Positions 4,588 to 5,613 of a DNA stretch of 5,613 nt are shown piece after piece. The DNA is taken from positions 1-5,613 of the forward strand of contig JAFANO010000593.1 in the NCBI GenBank assembly GCA_019232645.1. Direction: 5' to 3'. Under the pieces are notes generated by a model. It was not told where the DNA came from. It did not search any database and worked only from the letters and a program-made list of their open reading frames with translations. How positions within the stretch are numbered: position 1 is the first letter of the stretch; every line of letters begins with the position of its first letter. This DNA comes from Planctomycetaceae bacterium. Lineage in GTDB: Bacteria; Planctomycetota; Planctomycetia; Isosphaerales; Isosphaeraceae. A program made the position numbers and the translations under genes.

Positions 4588-5613
4588 ATGTGCGGAATCG
4601 TCGGATACACGGGCCATCACGAGGCGAGCTCGGTCCTGGTGACGGGCCTGCGCCGACTGGAGTATCGAGGGTACGATAGCGCGGGGATCGCCACGCTTGA
4701 CCCGTACGGGTTGTTCGTCCGCAAGCGCGCGGGGCGGGTCCGGGTGCTGGAGGAGGCGCTCGAGGTCGAGCCCGCGAGGGGCACGTGCGGGATCAGCCAC
4801 ACGCGCTGGGCGACGCACGGCCCGGCCAGCGATCGCAACGCCCACCCGCACCTGGGCGGCCGTCCCGGCCGCCTCGAAGTCGCGGTCGTCCACAACGGCG
4901 TGATCGAGAACCACGCGGCGCTGCGCCGCGAGCTGGAGTCGCAGGGCTACCATTTCAGCAGCCAGACCGACACCGAGGTCATCGCGCACCTGGTGGCGCG
5001 CGAGCTCGGCGACGACGACGACCTGTTCCAGGCGGTGCTGCGCGTGCTGCCCCGGCTGGAGGGGACCTATGGGCTGGCGGTGATCAACCCGAGGAGTCCC
5101 GGCCAGGTCATCGGCGCGCGGCTGGGCAGCCCGCTGGTGGTCGGCGTCGGCGACGGCGAGCACCTGCTGGCGAGCGACCCGGTGGCGATCGTGCCGCACA
5201 CGGCGCGGGTCTCCTACCTCCAGGACGGCGAGGTGGTCCGCCTGACCCCCCACGACCTGGAGGTCCGGCACCGCGAGCGGGGGGTGATCACCCCCCGGAT
5301 CGACCGGATCGACTGGAAGCCCGACGCGGTCGAGCTGGGCGGGCACGCGCACTACATGCTCAAGGAGATCCGTGAGCAGCCCGACACCGTCCACGACGCT
5401 TGCCGGGGCCGGCTCCGTCGCAGCGAGGGGACGGCGCAGTTCGGCGGGCTGAACATGACCCCCCGCCAGCTCCGCAGGATCCGCCGGATCGTCTTCGCCG
5501 CCTGCGGCACGAGCTGGCACGCCGCGCTGGTCGGCGAGTACCTCATCGAGCGGCTGGCCCACCTGCCCGTCGAGGTCGAGTACGCCAGCGAGTTCCGGTA
5601 CCGCAACGCCCCG
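4588..5613 (+). CDS. glmS: Glutamine-fructose-6-phosphate aminotransferase (isomerizing), 3' end beyond the window
   Basis: GlmS converts fructose-6-phosphate and glutamine to glucosamine-6-phosphate and glutamate in the cytoplasm, the first step towards UDP-GlcNAc. The 342 residues seen comprise the whole N-terminal class II glutaminase domain and the start of the first SIS (isomerase) domain, out of about 610-620 usual residues. Visible signatures are the nucleophile Cys2 in MCGIVGYTG, LRRLEYRGYDSAGI (21-34), HTRWATHG (71-78), HNGVIEN (102-108) with the oxyanion-hole Asn103-Gly104, and SQTDTEVIAH (125-134) with Asp128. HYMLKEIREQP (255-265) and the phosphosugar-binding ACGTSWHA (305-312) follow. 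The isomerase residues at the C-terminus lie outside the window. All glutaminase residues expected from the E. coli enzyme are present. The gene reads away from the glycosyltransferase unit. No glmS ribozyme is evident in the short leader, though I cannot fold it here. Confidence 0.97.
   Translation, partial: MCGIVGYTGHHEASSVLVTGLRRLEYRGYDSAGIATLDPYGLFVRKRAGRVRVLEEALEVEPARGTCGISHTRWATHGPASDRNAHPHLGGRPGRLEVAVVHNGVIENHAALRRELESQGYHFSSQTDTEVIAHLVARELGDDDDLFQAVLRVLPRLEGTYGLAVINPRSPGQVIGARLGSPLVVGVGDGEHLLASDPVAIVPHTARVSYLQDGEVVRLTPHDLEVRHRERGVITPRIDRIDWKPDAVELGGHAHYMLKEIREQPDTVHDACRGRLRRSEGTAQFGGLNMTPRQLRRIRRIVFAACGTSWHAALVGEYLIERLAHLPVEVEYASEFRYRNAP

Noticed and set aside
4540..5562. Minus-strand frame of 340 codons opposite glmS.
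   Set aside because: glmS on the plus strand has all expected motifs in frame; this is its antisense shadow.

Overview
The window is GC-rich DNA with strong G/C third-position bias in its genes. I read it as a chromosomal piece of a planctomycete, probably near the Isosphaeraceae. That placement is inference: it rests on composition and on the GT-C-like membrane protein, whose Asp-Ser-Arg-Trp and Ser-Ser-Lys-Pro-Pro-Leu-Leu-Pro motifs I associate with that phylum. No rRNA, tRNA, CRISPR array or intact mobile element is visible.

Layout from left to right. (1) 1-348, minus: the N-terminal part of an adenylate kinase family protein that runs off the left edge. (2) 349-561: a divergent intergenic region holding a 12-bp perfect palindrome and a small hairpin. 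(3) 562-1209, plus: a histidine phosphatase (phosphoglycerate mutase-like) protein starting at GTG. (4) Convergent to it with a 23-bp gap, a two-gene minus-strand unit: a DPM1/GtrB-like family 2 glycosyltransferase (2774-3754) followed, with a 4-bp ATGA overlap, by a polytopic GT-C-like membrane protein (1233-2777). (5) 3755-4587: about 830 bp with no recognised gene. It holds a possible transposase relic, a nested inverted-repeat element, a near-consensus sigma-70-type promoter, and a 69-codon reading frame with a perfect Shine-Dalgarno sequence. (6) 4588-5613, plus: the first 342 codons of glmS, running off the right edge.

How the genes could work together. The glycosyltransferase pair suggests a lipid-linked sugar route: the family 2 enzyme would charge a polyprenyl phosphate with a sugar on the cytoplasmic side, and the GT-C-like protein would transfer that sugar on the outer face. 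GlmS makes glucosamine-6-phosphate, the entry point to UDP-GlcNAc for peptidoglycan and glycans. It is loosely related in theme but is transcribed away from the glycosyltransferases, so co-regulation is not shown. The adenylate kinase-like and phosphatase genes have no evident link to the others.

No clear novel multi-gene system is visible. The least explained part is 3860-4404, where a structured repeat sits just upstream of a promoter and a small unrecognised reading frame.
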